DNA from: CAZOKO01 sp964580455
GTDB taxonomy: Bacteria > Desulfobacterota > WTBG01
Assembly: GCA_964580455.1 (NCBI GenBank)
Contig: CAZOKO010000014.1
Span: 1 to 36,992 of the forward strand
Length of the DNA: 36,992 nucleotides
Reading direction: 5' to 3'
Translations under genes and position numbers: made by a program
Notes under the pieces: model-generated
Database searches by the model: none
What the model saw: only the letters and a program-made list of their open reading frames with translations
Told to the model about the DNA's origin: nothing
Part shown: in pieces, positions 23,564-32,719 of the stretch
How positions within the stretch are numbered: the stretch's first letter is position 1
How the letters are laid out: the number at the start of each line of letters is the position of its first letter

Positions 23564-26500
23564 ACAGGTTTATGACGTCCTTTTTGGAAAGAGACTTGAA
23601 AAAGGAGCTTTCCTCTTTGACTAATTCCTTTACAAGCCAATTTTTCTTTTCCTGAAGCTTAAGTATTTTTTCTTCCACAGTATCCTTAACTATCAGTTTA
23701 TAAGCAATTACTTTGTGTTCCTGCCCGATTCTATGTGTGCGGTCAATTGCCTGGTTTTCTACGGCAGGGTTCCACCAGGGATCGAAAAGGATAACATAGT
23801 CAGCAGCCGTAAGATTTATTCCCAATCCCCCTGCCTTCAGACTTAGCAGGAAAATCCTGATATCATCGTTTTGCTGAAAATTTTCGATTTCCAGGTCGCG
23901 CCTTTTTGTTGACCCATCAAGGTAGGAATATTTAATCCCCATACCCTGCAAGTGATTTTCTATAATCTTCAATGACTTCACAAACTGTGAAAACAGCAGC
24001 AGCTTGTGGTTCTCTTCGAAGATGTCATCAAGCATGTCTTTAAGCAAATCAAATTTGCAGGACTCAACATTGCTTAGCTTGCTGTCAGCAAGTACGGGAA
24101 AGAGGGCAATCTGTCTTAATCTCAAAAGAGCCTCAAAGATTTCAATTGCGCTTCTTTTAACACCTTTTTGCTCTAAGGTGGCAGATATCTTTTCCCTGTA
24201 TATCTCCCGATGCGTATTGTAAATTTTCTGCTGTTCTGCTCCCATTTCAGAATACACGGTAATTATTTCTTTTTCTGGCAGCTCCTTTTCAACATCTTCT
24301 TTTTTGCGGCGCAATATGAAGGGAAACACTTTTTCCCGTAGCTTTTCGGCTGCGCAGGCATTTCCATGTGATTCAATAGGCCGGGCAAAGCGGGTTTTAA
24401 AATTTTTGAGTGTTCCCAGAAGACCGGGGTTTAGAAAATCTATTTGTGACCAGAGATCCAGTGTACTGTTTTCAACCGGTGTTCCTGTCAGTGAAAGACG
24501 GTGTCTTGATTTGAGGCTGCGGACAGCCTTGAACGACTGTGATGATGAATTCTTTATTTTCTGTGATTCATCGAGAATGATATAATCGAGTGACATGTCA
24601 CGGAAGAGCTCGATATCATTTCTAAGCGTGTGGTAGCTAAGAATGATCAGATCGGTATTTTGCAAATGGCAGGTCTCTTTTATCCTTGAACCTCCGGCAT
24701 GACGTATGCAGGTGAGCTCTGGAGTAAAGCGCTTGATTTCATTCTCCCAGTTTGGAATAGTGGATACCGGTACAACAAGGAGACAGGTGCCGAGCTGTTT
24801 TTTATCCTTGAGCTTCCGTAAAAAAGCCAGCGTTTGAACCGTTTTGCCCAGCCCCATGTCGTCTGCCAGGCATCCGTTGACATCATGTTCGTGCAGAAAG
24901 AACAACCAGTTGTAACCGGATTTCTGGTAGTTCCGTAATCTGCCGTTAAAATTCTTGGAAACAGGATGGCTTTTGATTTTTTTGAAACCTCTAAGTTTTT
25001 CAGAAAGCTCCCTGGCCGATTTCAACTCATCGGTCTTGTTTGCAATATCGGCGTAAAGCTCATCAATTAAGCTTAAATTAAGTTTGGAAAATCTCAAATG
25101 GCCATCTGAGTTCATGCCTTCCTGATGAAGCCTTTTTATTTTGTCAATATCCTCGCGTGTAAGTATAGTAAAGGAATCACCAGTTTTGACAAGACCCTGA
25201 TCGAGATATTTTTGATCTATTTGAATGGGGATCTCTTTCCCCTCGCTGTCAAGACACATCAATTCCAGGTCGAACCAGTCAATTCCGGAAGACAGATTGA
25301 GGGATACTCTACCGTTTCCTGAACTTATCTTTTTCTTGCTTCCCTTAAGCCTGATTTCAAAGTTGTTTTCCAGAAACAGGGAACCATGCTTGATAAGAAA
25401 TTCTTCAAGCTTCATAGGCAGGTTGTAATCATATTGTTCATAATGGAAGCCGGGATAAAAATCCCTCGTGCCCTGTAAAATCTTATGTATCTGCGTTTCA
25501 AAAAAATCTTTTGTCAGTGCTTCAAACTCCCGGTTCCTTTCTGTGGCAACTATTTCATGAGTATTATCGACGGTAAGTATTAATGAAGCTGGATGATCAA
25601 AAGTAAAGTTGCGCCCCTTGAAGTCAAAGTGAAGACTGAGTGATATGGTGTTGTATGCGGGATCTATTTCAACAAACGGTGTTGGTAGGTTGTGCGTTAT
25701 GCGCAAAGATTTTGCTGTGAATTCTACGGATATTTCATTTTTAAGGTTTTGTTTTACGAAGTCTTTCAGCACAGTTATTTCTGAAGGAAGAAATGTGTTC
25801 TTTCCTTTAAGAAGCTGGCAGATAAAATTCGCATAGAGCGGGGATGACTTTTTGTAAAGTAGAGTTCCCTGCATGTCAATGCAAAAAAGTGAAAATCCTG
25901 ACCTTATGATGTTGGTTCCACCTGCAGTATCGACGAGCGTCGTTCCGCCGAGATGTACAAACTTTATCTGAGGGGAGAAATAGATGGCATCATTTTCCAA
26001 TCCGTACAGCCTAAAAAGTAGAATTGTTGATTCAATGGGTTGTACTTGAAGAGGTATGTGATCATAGCCGTACTTAATATAAGTGCAGACAGAGGGATTA
26101 TCGATCAGTATCTCAAGATATTTAAGCAGGTCATCAGGCCTGTAATCAGTCTCATTAAACAGTTGAAGCAGGTCGTTTTCAGTTTCTGATACTGCTTCAG
26201 TTATTTTATCGAAGCGGAAAGACTCCACCCTGCCAAAGCTGCCGTCTCTTTTAATGTAGAGAGCTGCCGGACATATGTTCCATGGTGAACAGGTAGTTGA
26301 GCCATAAAGATAATCTCTGTTTTCCTTTATCAAGAAGATGAGTTTGAATCTTCTTTTTTCATTCTTTGTACTTTGAAATGGTTTTACGTTTTCGATAGCT
26401 GTAATAAATGGGTGTTCTCCTGCAGGAAGACTATTTAAATCAAGACTTATCACCTGATCGGCAGGCTGCTTTTTCGAGATAAAGTTACTGATAGTTTTTC

Positions 26501-26798
26501 TCAAATCCTGAGTTTCTTCCAGATGCGAAGCATGTATAAGAACCGCACCAATATGTTTGCACAGCCTGTCATAGGGGCAGTTGCAGTAGGCAGATGTGAT
26601 GTGACCATCTTTGTTAAAACTAAGCTCCACATGGTACGGGTAGATGTTGCTACCTTTGACTGTTGCAATAATGCTTCCCTCCATCTGCCTGTATTCCTGG
26701 ATGTATCCTTGTTCATAGTAGTCAAGAGCCCGGTAGTAGATTGTGCTTCCCAGCATCCTTTGCAGAGTTTGAACATTTAATGATTTTCTTAAACGCAT
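23556..26798 (-). CDS. SWIM zinc-finger SNF2-family helicase
   Basis: The 1080 residues begin with a SWIM domain: C72-x-C74-x5-C80-x-H82 in YCNCPYDRLCKHIG. A long beta-rich middle region follows. The SNF2 motor has Walker A DDMGLGKT (near residue 645), DESQ box (near 743), LTGTPVENS, and C-terminal helicase motifs LSLKAGGLGINLTAAD and DRTHRIGQ. These are double-stranded-DNA translocases; bacterial SWIM-SNF2 proteins act on DNA or DNA-bound proteins, including RNA polymerase, and often lie in defence islands. It converges on the restriction cluster. AAGGAC precedes the ATG. The function here is open: general transcription/DNA remodelling or defence. Confidence 0.9.
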   Translation of the reverse strand: MRLRKSLNVQTLQRMLGSTIYYRALDYYEQGYIQEYRQMEGSIIATVKGSNIYPYHVELSFNKDGHITSAYCNCPYDRLCKHIGAVLIHASHLEETQDLRKTISNFISKKQPADQVISLDLNSLPAGEHPFITAIENVKPFQSTKNEKRRFKLIFLIKENRDYLYGSTTCSPWNICPAALYIKRDGSFGRVESFRFDKITEAVSETENDLLQLFNETDYRPDDLLKYLEILIDNPSVCTYIKYGYDHIPLQVQPIESTILLFRLYGLENDAIYFSPQIKFVHLGGTTLVDTAGGTNIIRSGFSLFCIDMQGTLLYKKSSPLYANFICQLLKGKNTFLPSEITVLKDFVKQNLKNEISVEFTAKSLRITHNLPTPFVEIDPAYNTISLSLHFDFKGRNFTFDHPASLILTVDNTHEIVATERNREFEALTKDFFETQIHKILQGTRDFYPGFHYEQYDYNLPMKLEEFLIKHGSLFLENNFEIRLKGSKKKISSGNGRVSLNLSSGIDWFDLELMCLDSEGKEIPIQIDQKYLDQGLVKTGDSFTILTREDIDKIKRLHQEGMNSDGHLRFSKLNLSLIDELYADIANKTDELKSARELSEKLRGFKKIKSHPVSKNFNGRLRNYQKSGYNWLFFLHEHDVNGCLADDMGLGKTVQTLAFLRKLKDKKQLGTCLLVVPVSTIPNWENEIKRFTPELTCIRHAGGSRIKETCHLQNTDLIILSYHTLRNDIELFRDMSLDYIILDESQKIKNSSSQSFKAVRSLKSRHRLSLTGTPVENSTLDLWSQIDFLNPGLLGTLKNFKTRFARPIESHGNACAAEKLREKVFPFILRRKKEDVEKELPEKEIITVYSEMGAEQQKIYNTHREIYREKISATLEQKGVKRSAIEIFEALLRLRQIALFPVLADSKLSNVESCKFDLLKDMLDDIFEENHKLLLFSQFVKSLKIIENHLQGMGIKYSYLDGSTKRRDLEIENFQQNDDIRIFLLSLKAGGLGINLTAADYVILFDPWWNPAVENQAIDRTHRIGQEHKVIAYKLIVKDTVEEKILKLQEKKNWLVKELVKEESSFFKSLSKKDVINLFN

Positions 26799-26901
26799 TT
26801 ATGTGTCCTTATTATATAGTGTAACTTTCGGTTTATGAAAATAGCAGAGACAGAATTAAAAAGCAAATCTTTCCGAATGCGGGAAAAGGGAAAAGGGGTC
26901 A

Positions 26902-26969
26902 AAATTAGCTTGGAATTAACTTTTTTAGCTTGGGGTTTGGTTAGCTTGGGGTCGGGCCAAGTTAATTGA
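26902..26969. repeat. Cluster of TTAGCTTGG words
   Basis: TTAGCTTGG occurs at 26905, 26925 and 26941. An inverted, slightly different copy (CCAAGTTAATT) lies at 26958-26968, so a hairpin is possible. A GGGGTC word precedes. It resembles REP-like debris. The spacer 26799-27062 has no gene. Confidence 0.4.
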
Positions 26970-27062
26970 TTGATCTAACATAAGAAAGGTTTTATAATAG
27001 GGCCTTTTTTGGCCATAGGCTGTTACTTTTAGATATAATTCATAGAGGAGGAAGGTGAGTCA

Positions 27063-27236
27063 ATGAAAGAAAGAAAAGTTATTCCATTTAGGAAACCGAA
27101 GAAAGAAATGGACTTCAAGGAAAGAGTTGAAAAATGTGAACAGTATTCCAAGAATCCAAAGGAGTTTCACAAGATATTTACTGAGCTTGGTTTTAGTTAT
27201 GTCGATGATGGTTGTGATGGTTTCTGCCCTGAATAA
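27063..27236 (+). CDS. Small protein with Cys-containing acidic end (57 aa)
   Basis: The 57 residues start MKERKVIPFRKPKKEMDFKE and end FSYVDDGCDGFCPE. The N-terminal half is basic and helical; the tail is acidic with two Cys four residues apart. The start is well supported by AGGAGGAAGGTGA about 5 nt upstream. I do not recognise the family. Possibilities are a metal-binding small protein or, less likely, a peptide precursor with a Cys core; no maturation gene is adjacent. Confidence 0.65.
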   Translation: MKERKVIPFRKPKKEMDFKERVEKCEQYSKNPKEFHKIFTELGFSYVDDGCDGFCPE

Positions 27237-27352
27237 TGAGAATATGGCGATGTAACTTTCTGTTTTTTTGAGATGGATTGTTGACAAAGGTGCTGAAAGA
27301 AGCTATAGATAGAGGCTCTTATAAGTGTGGGAATATAGTCAATTTCTCATGG

Positions 27353-27441
27353 GGAGAGATGGCCGAGTGGACGAAGGCGCCGCTCTCGAAAAGCGGTAAC
27401 CTGAGGAATTGGGTTCGTGGGTTCGAATCCCACTCTCTCCG
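27353..27441 (+). tRNA. tRNA-Ser (CGA)
   Basis: The acceptor stem GGAGAGA/TCTCTCC is followed by discriminator G; no CCA is encoded. The anticodon arm CCGCT-CTCGAAA-AGCGG gives anticodon CGA. A long variable arm and the T-loop GTTCGAATCC are present. Confidence 0.95.
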
Positions 27442-27479
27442 CTTATCCTGTATAAAGTTGCTAATTTAGGAATTGAGGT

Positions 27480-27521
27480 ATTTAGGAATTAATTATTATT
27501 TTAAATTCGAAATTCCTAAAT
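27480..27521. repeat. Inverted repeat between the tRNA-Ser genes
   Basis: Arms ATTTAGGAATT (27480-27490) and AATTCCTAAAT (27511-27521) are perfect 11-mers around an AT-rich loop. A third copy of the left word lies near 27464. There is no T-run, so a repeat or processing hairpin is more likely than a terminator. Confidence 0.5.
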
Positions 27522-27544
27522 TCCTGAATGTTGGTTATTTTTCA

Positions 27545-27637
27545 GGAGAGATGCCCGAGAGGCCGAAGGGGCGCGATTGGAAATCGTGTGTTCCGTTAAT
27601 AGCGGGACCGTGGGTTCGAATCCCACTCTCTCCGCCA
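27545..27637 (+). tRNA. tRNA-Ser (GGA)
   Basis: The acceptor stem GGAGAGA/TCTCTCC has discriminator G and an encoded CCA. The anticodon loop TTGGAAA gives GGA. A long variable arm is present, as expected for Ser. Confidence 0.95.
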
Positions 27638-27653
27638 GAAATGTTCATAGAAA

Positions 27654-27759
27654 TTGATAGCTGGGTCCTGCGCAACGGAAATTTACGAACCCCGTCAGGT
27701 CCGGAAGGAAGCAGCGGCAGTAAAACCTTCCGTGTGCCGCAGGGTAGCCTAGCTATCAA
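27654..27759 (+). ncRNA. ffs: Signal recognition particle RNA (4.5S type)
   Basis: Outer stem TTGATAGCT/AGCTATCAA encloses the conserved core CCCCGTCAGGTCCGGAAGGA followed by AGCAGCGG, with the GGAA loop. At about 106 nt it is the small bacterial SRP RNA, which binds Ffh to target membrane proteins. Its place between tRNA-Ser and dnaX is a common bacterial arrangement. Confidence 0.95.
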
Positions 27760-27799
27760 TATTTTAAATTAGGACGCAGAAAATTAAGGAGTAGGTGTT

Positions 27800-29449
27800 T
27801 TGTCTTATCAGGTATTAGCACGGAAATGGCGGCCTCAGCTTTTTGAAGAGGTTATTGGGCAGAAACATGTGGTTAAAACTCTGCAGAACGCCATAAGTAG
27901 CAATCGGATTGCACATGCCTTTCTTTTTTCCGGACAGAGGGGTGTAGGCAAGACCTCCATTGCACGCATTCTGGCTAAAGCCCTCAATTGCCAGGAAGGT
28001 CCTACACCTCAACCCTGTGGACAGTGTACCTCTTGTAGAGGGATTGCTGAAGGGAATTCTATAGATGTTCTGGAGATTGATGGTGCCTCTAATACAGGTG
28101 TGGATGATATAAGGGAGTTAAGGGAAAGTGTTAAATATGTTCCTTCTGGAAACAGGTATAAAATTTATATTATTGATGAAGTGCATATGTTGTCTAACAA
28201 TGCTTTCAATGCCTTGCTCAAAACATTGGAGGAACCACCTGCCCATGTTATCTTCATGTTTGCTACTACCGAACCGCAGAAGATTCCCACCACGGTTCTC
28301 TCCCGTTGTCAGAGATTTGATCTGCGTCGAATCTCGTTGGAGGCAATTGTAAAACAGCTTAGTGAGATTACCTCCAAGGAGAATATTACAATCAGCGAGC
28401 AGGGTTTAACATGGCTTGCCAGGGAAGCAGAGGGGAGTATGAGGGATGCCCAGAGTATATTAGACAGGGTTATTTCTTATGCAGGAAAACAGATTAATGA
28501 TGAGGATATTGCTGAAGTTCTGGGGATTGTGGACAAAAGCTTGCTTGTGAGGACATCCCGGGCTATACTGGATAAAGATGCTAAAGGATGTCTTGATATA
28601 GTGAATGATCTGTTTCATTTTGGATACGATGCCAGGCAGTTTTATCAGGCTTTCCTCGAACATTTGAGAAACTTAATCATAGTTAAAATTAGCAAAAACC
28701 CTGCGCAATTGATAGAGTTACCTCAAAATGAGTGTGATTTGCTGAAGGAGCAGGGAAAGGATAGTGAGGTAGAGACGCTCCAGAGGCTTTTTGATATCTG
28801 GCTTAAGGCAGAGGATGAAATTAACAGGTCTTCACTGCCGCAAATTGTTTTGGAGATGGCTTTATTAAAGATGGTTTATCTCAAACGTCTGTTGCCATTG
28901 GATGATGCATTAGCAAAACTCGATGATTTAGAAAAGAGACTTTCCAATGGGAAGACTGCAAACATAAAGGGAGTAGAGTATAAAGAAATTCAGGACAGCG
29001 GAAATAAGTCCTCTCAATTGAGAGAGGAGATTGTTGCAATGCCGGAACGAAGCTCAAAAGAAGGCAATAAAAACGAGAGCTGGGAAAAGCTCCTGTCTTT
29101 TACAAAAAAGGAGAAACCTATGCTTGCAGCGGTACTGAAGCATGGCTACCTGCTCCATCTTGATGAGCGGAGAATTGAATTGGGATTTGCTTCCAACTCT
29201 GTTTTTCTCGAAAGTGCAAATGATAGTGATAATAAAAGTCAGTTTAAAACCATTTGCGAAGAATTATTTGGAAGGAAGTTACGGGTTAAGATTTCTTCCT
29301 TTAAGGAAGAAAGTAAAATTCAATCACCGGTTCAATTGAGAGAAGGTGAAAATGGAAGCAAGAGTGATAAGAAAGAATCCTTAGAGAAAGCTCTTATAAA
29401 TGAGGCACTAACTATTTTTAATGGGAAAATTGTTGAAGAAAAAAGTTAA
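27800..29449 (+). CDS. dnaX: DNA polymerase III subunits gamma/tau
   Basis: The 549 residues begin SYQVLARKWRPQLFEEVIGQ, the standard DnaX start. Walker A SGQRGVGKT (44-52), a zinc site (Cys64, 73, 76, 79) and DEVH in IIDEVHMLSN mark the clamp-loader ATPase. The C-terminal third is a variable tau region. The start is TTG (27800-27802) with AAGGAG 8 nt upstream. It is followed closely by ybaB and recR, the usual replication-repair operon. No slippery site for a gamma frameshift was obvious to me. Confidence 0.95.
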   Translation: MSYQVLARKWRPQLFEEVIGQKHVVKTLQNAISSNRIAHAFLFSGQRGVGKTSIARILAKALNCQEGPTPQPCGQCTSCRGIAEGNSIDVLEIDGASNTGVDDIRELRESVKYVPSGNRYKIYIIDEVHMLSNNAFNALLKTLEEPPAHVIFMFATTEPQKIPTTVLSRCQRFDLRRISLEAIVKQLSEITSKENITISEQGLTWLAREAEGSMRDAQSILDRVISYAGKQINDEDIAEVLGIVDKSLLVRTSRAILDKDAKGCLDIVNDLFHFGYDARQFYQAFLEHLRNLIIVKISKNPAQLIELPQNECDLLKEQGKDSEVETLQRLFDIWLKAEDEINRSSLPQIVLEMALLKMVYLKRLLPLDDALAKLDDLEKRLSNGKTANIKGVEYKEIQDSGNKSSQLREEIVAMPERSSKEGNKNESWEKLLSFTKKEKPMLAAVLKHGYLLHLDERRIELGFASNSVFLESANDSDNKSQFKTICEELFGRKLRVKISSFKEESKIQSPVQLREGENGSKSDKKESLEKALINEALTIFNGKIVEEKS

Positions 29450-29477
29450 AGTTTGATTTTAAAGGGGGTAGTGGATA

Positions 29478-29792
29478 ATGAAAGATATAGGATCCATCAT
29501 GAAGCAAGCTCAGAAAATTCAGGCTCAGATTGCAAAAGTACAGGAAGAACTTGCCCAGAAAACCATAGAGGCTTCTGCCGGTGGAGGAATGATTACAGTG
29601 GTTGTCAGCGGAAAACAGGAAGTTGTGTCTATCAAGATTGAACCTGAGGTAGTTGATGCCAAGGATATGGAGATGCTTCAGGATTTGGTAGTTGCAGCAG
29701 TTAACGAAGCCTTGAGAAAATCCCAGGAGATGGTCTCGGAGGAGATGCGCAAAATTACAGGTGGTCTAAATATACCAGGACTGACATTATAA
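29478..29792 (+). CDS. YbaB/EbfC nucleoid-associated protein
   Basis: The 104 residues show the YbaB pattern: MKQAQKIQAQIAKVQEEL helix, ASAGGGMITVVVSGKQEVVS hairpin and a C-terminal helix ending GLNIPGL. It is a dimeric DNA-binding protein. The position between dnaX and recR is diagnostic. AAAGGGGG lies upstream of the ATG. Confidence 0.95.
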   Translation: MKDIGSIMKQAQKIQAQIAKVQEELAQKTIEASAGGGMITVVVSGKQEVVSIKIEPEVVDAKDMEMLQDLVVAAVNEALRKSQEMVSEEMRKITGGLNIPGLTL

Positions 29793-29805
29793 GAAAGGTT
29801 TTACC

Positions 29806-30405
29806 ATGACGAAAGCGGCTGAGCCTATTGATCAGTTGATAAAAAGGCTGGCTAAGTTACCGGGGGTAGGGGAGAAGACTGCTTCCAGGTTGGCACTCCA
29901 TATTCTTCGTTCTCCCAAAGAGGAAGCAATAGGTCTTGCCAGGAGTATCGTTAATGTGAAAGAAAAAATAACCTTCTGTTCTATCTGCTGCAACCTCACT
30001 GATGAGAATCCCTGTAGAATTTGTAGAGATGAGAGGAGAGATAAAGGGGCCATTTGCGTTGTTGAAGAACCGGGAGACCTCATGGCTCTGGAGGGCAGTG
30101 GTGAATTTAAAGGAAGATACCATGTGTTATATGGGGTTATCTCGCCTCTGGAGGGAGTTACACCGGATGATATAAAAATTCAGGAGTTGATGGGAAGGTT
30201 AAAAAATGGTCAGGTAAAAGAGGTTATTATAGCTACTAATCCTACGACCAATGGGAATGCTACAGCGCTTTATCTGTCAAAGTTAATTAAGCCTCTTGGA
30301 ATGAAGGTTACCCGTATTGCACAGGGGATACCTATTGGGGGGGATATTGAATATACAGATGAGGTAACTTTGAGAAAGGCAATGGAGGGAAGAAGGGATT
30401 TTTAA
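29806..30405 (+). CDS. recR: Recombination mediator RecR
   Basis: The 199 residues have the RecR layout: HhH motif LAKLPGVGEKTASRLALHIL, a C4 zinc finger (CSICC with CRIC), and a Toprim domain with VVEEPGDLMALE and GRYHVLYGVISPLEGV. With RecF/RecO it loads RecA onto gapped DNA. It begins 13 nt after ybaB and ends that operon. Confidence 0.96.
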   Translation: MTKAAEPIDQLIKRLAKLPGVGEKTASRLALHILRSPKEEAIGLARSIVNVKEKITFCSICCNLTDENPCRICRDERRDKGAICVVEEPGDLMALEGSGEFKGRYHVLYGVISPLEGVTPDDIKIQELMGRLKNGQVKEVIIATNPTTNGNATALYLSKLIKPLGMKVTRIAQGIPIGGDIEYTDEVTLRKAMEGRRDF

Positions 30406-30499
30406 ACTTTTTTGCAAATTGAAGAAAAAAGTATTTGACAGGAATTTGATCTTTGTGGTAGTCGTATTGCACATCTTCGGATGATGGAGGATATTTTTT

Positions 30500-30670
30500 A
30501 TGGTTAAGGTTGATATAAATAATTGTGTTGGGTGTGGTGGTTGTATTGACTTGTGTCCGGCAACTGCTATGAGTATGGTTAATGATAAAAGTTATGTTAA
30601 TGTAGATCTTTGTTTAGAGTGTGAAACCTGTATTAAGGTGTGTCCCATGAAGGCACCTCAAAAAGTATAG
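30500..30670 (+). CDS. Small 2[4Fe-4S] ferredoxin
   Basis: The 56 residues carry two cluster motifs: CVGCGGCIDLCP and CLECETCIKVCP. It is a cytoplasmic low-potential electron carrier. GGAGG lies 9 nt before the ATG. It is the first gene of the 2-oxoacid oxidoreductase operon, 27 nt before the gamma subunit, so it may be the partner that accepts electrons from that enzyme or joins it to the diaphorase. A TTGACA at 30434 could be part of its promoter, but no good -10 follows. Confidence 0.88.
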   Translation: MVKVDINNCVGCGGCIDLCPATAMSMVNDKSYVNVDLCLECETCIKVCPMKAPQKV

Positions 30671-30697
30671 TTATTTTATCTTAGAAGGTTTTTTTAA

Positions 30698-31246
30698 ATG
30701 ATAGAAGTAAGATTTCATGGAAGAGGTGGTCAGGGAGCTGTTACTTCGGCAGAATTGGTTGCCCTTGCAGCTATCAGTGAAGAAAAGTATGCTCAATCAT
30801 TCCCCAGTTTCGGGCCCGAGAGAAGGGGAGCACCAGTACAATCATATACTAGGGTAAGTGATGAGCCTATACGATTGCGATCCGGCATAATTGAGCCGGA
30901 TGTGGTGGTGGTATTAGACCCTGCTCTGATTGTCGTAGGCGGTGCACTTTCCGGTCTCAAGGAAAGTGGAGTCATAGTAATCAATACCAGAAAATCTCTG
31001 GCTGACATCAAAAAGGAGTTTTCTATACATCACAGGACGGCTGTGGTGGATGCCACCAGGATTGCCCGCCAGATACTGGGTTTACCAATTACTAATACAA
31101 CTATGATTGGGGCTCTGGTGAAAGCTACCGGGGTAGTAAAAATGGAATCATTAGTAGAGCCCTTGCATCACCGTTTTGGAAGAATTGCTGAGAAAAATAT
31201 TAATGTGTGTAAGAAAGCCTTTGAAGAAACATTGGTAGAGGAGTAA
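30698..31246 (+). CDS. porC: 2-oxoacid:ferredoxin oxidoreductase, gamma subunit
   Basis: The 182 residues begin EVRFHGRGGQGAVTSAELVA, the family hallmark, followed by SFPSFGPERRGAPVQSYTR. The gamma subunit binds part of the CoA/interface region of the complex. It is tightly packed with delta, alpha and beta. Pyruvate is the likely substrate by the PorCDAB order, but 2-oxoglutarate or a branched-chain acid cannot be excluded. Confidence 0.93.
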   Translation: MIEVRFHGRGGQGAVTSAELVALAAISEEKYAQSFPSFGPERRGAPVQSYTRVSDEPIRLRSGIIEPDVVVVLDPALIVVGGALSGLKESGVIVINTRKSLADIKKEFSIHHRTAVVDATRIARQILGLPITNTTMIGALVKATGVVKMESLVEPLHHRFGRIAEKNINVCKKAFEETLVEE

Positions 31247-31250
31247 TTTC

Positions 31251-31547
31251 GTGGCGAAGCAGGATTTTGAACTTACCTGGAAAGACTTGGAAATCGGTTG
31301 TATTGTTACAGAACCGGGAAGTGCCAGTAGTTATCAAACGGGTGACTGGAGGTCACAGAGACCGACCTACGATTTCACCAGATGTATTAAATGTGGTGTG
31401 TGTGCTATCTACTGTCCGGAACCCTGTATACATCCCAACGAAGAGGGATATTTTGAAACAGATCTTTTCTACTGTAAAGGTTGTGGTATTTGTGCCAGGG
31501 AATGTCCCACGGGTGTTATCACCATGGTAGAGGAGGAGGAGAAATGA
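31251..31547 (+). CDS. porD: 2-oxoacid:ferredoxin oxidoreductase, delta (ferredoxin) subunit
   Basis: The 98 residues hold two [4Fe-4S] motifs, CIKCGVCAIYCPEPC and CKGCGICARECPTG, after an N-terminal segment with DWRSQRPTYDFTRC typical of PorD. The start is GTG (31251). The stop overlaps the alpha-subunit ATG (ATGA). It passes electrons from the TPP site to external ferredoxin. Confidence 0.93.
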   Translation: MAKQDFELTWKDLEIGCIVTEPGSASSYQTGDWRSQRPTYDFTRCIKCGVCAIYCPEPCIHPNEEGYFETDLFYCKGCGICARECPTGVITMVEEEEK

Positions 31548-32719
31548 GTAAAAGGGTAGGGATGGAAGCCTCTTTTGCAATTGCAGAGGCGGCCAAATTA
31601 GCCAGGATAGAAGTTGCAGCTGCTTATCCTATTACTCCACAAACCCATATTGTAGAAAGACTCTCGGAATTAGTGGCAGATGGTGAAGTAGATGCTGAAT
31701 TTATCTGTGTGGAGTCGGAACATTCTGCGATGAGTGCGTGCCTGGGTTCGGCTGCAACGGGTGCACGGACTTACACGGCAACTGCAGGGCAGGGATTGGA
31801 ATTGATGCATGAAGTGTTGTCTGTTGCTTCCTCTTCCCGTTTGCCAATAGTACTAAATGTAGCTAACCGGGCACTCTCAAGTCCTCTCAGTGTATGGGGA
31901 GATCACTCAGATGCCATGGCTACTCGAGACTGCGGATGGATTCAGGTGTTTACAACCAGTGGACAGGAAGCCTTTGATCAAACCATCTGTGCCTTCAAAA
32001 TTGCAGAAAACCCTAAAGTATTATTCCCCATGATGGTGCATCTGGACGGTTTTCACGTTTCCCATGTAGTAGAGCCCATCATTTTGCTGGATCAGGAAGA
32101 GGTAGATTCATTTCTCCCCCCATATAAGTATCCTTTCCCTTTGAATCCTGATAAGCCGGTTACCATGGGGGCATTCGGACCGCCTGTGATTTACACTGAG
32201 GCCAAGAAGGCACAGGAAGAGGCATTCATTGCTACAAAAGGAACTATCTTAGAGGTCTGGGATGAGTTTGGGAAGAAATTTGGGCGTCATTACGCTCCGG
32301 TAGAAACGTTTATGGCAGAGGATGCTGAGATTCTGCTTCTAACTATGGGAAGTTTCAGCCAGACAGCAGAGGTAGCTATTGAGAAGATGAGAGGAGAAGG
32401 GAAGAAAGTTGGCCTGGTGAAACTCCGTTTATGGAGACCCTTTCCATTTGAAGAATTAAGAGAAGCACTAAGGGATGCTCAATTGCTTGTTGTTTTTGAC
32501 AGATGTCTATCTTATGGTGGTACAGGGGGACCGGTTTGTGGTGAGATTAAAGCCGCTTTATATGGAGAAGAGAAGAAGCCCAGAGTTGTCAGTTTCGTGG
32601 GTGGTCTGGGGGGTAGAGACATACTTCCCGACCACTTTGAGCAGATGATAGCCAGGGGTTTAGAAATTGCGGAAAAGGGTCAAGAAAGGGCATATGAAAT
32701 GATTGGAGTGAGGGAATAA
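31544..32719 (+). CDS. porA: 2-oxoacid:ferredoxin oxidoreductase, alpha subunit
   Basis: The 391 residues start MSKRVGMEASFAIAEAAKLA with the family motif AAYPITPQTHIVE and later TYTATAGQGLELMHEVL. The alpha subunit carries the pyrimidine-binding half of the TPP site. I take the ATG overlapping the delta stop, not the longer frame from 31481, which would lie inside delta. MVHLDGFHVSH and the C-terminal domain II are intact. Confidence 0.95.
   Translation: MSKRVGMEASFAIAEAAKLARIEVAAAYPITPQTHIVERLSELVADGEVDAEFICVESEHSAMSACLGSAATGARTYTATAGQGLELMHEVLSVASSSRLPIVLNVANRALSSPLSVWGDHSDAMATRDCGWIQVFTTSGQEAFDQTICAFKIAENPKVLFPMMVHLDGFHVSHVVEPIILLDQEEVDSFLPPYKYPFPLNPDKPVTMGAFGPPVIYTEAKKAQEEAFIATKGTILEVWDEFGKKFGRHYAPVETFMAEDAEILLLTMGSFSQTAEVAIEKMRGEGKKVGLVKLRLWRPFPFEELREALRDAQLLVVFDRCLSYGGTGGPVCGEIKAALYGEEKKPRVVSFVGGLGGRDILPDHFEQMIARGLEIAEKGQERAYEMIGVRE

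Noticed and set aside
26811..26839. TATAAT-like promoter before the SWIM-SNF2 gene
   Set aside because: The start of transcription would fall inside or after the ribosome binding site, and the -35 (TTCATA) is weak.
27353..27637. Possible tRNA-Sec, because selB is present
   Set aside because: Both long-variable-arm tRNAs here have Ser anticodons (CGA, GGA) and normal 7-bp acceptor stems; neither has TCA.
30434..30439. TTGACA before the ferredoxin gene
   Set aside because: No acceptable -10 hexamer lies 15-19 nt downstream, so I do not list it as a promoter.
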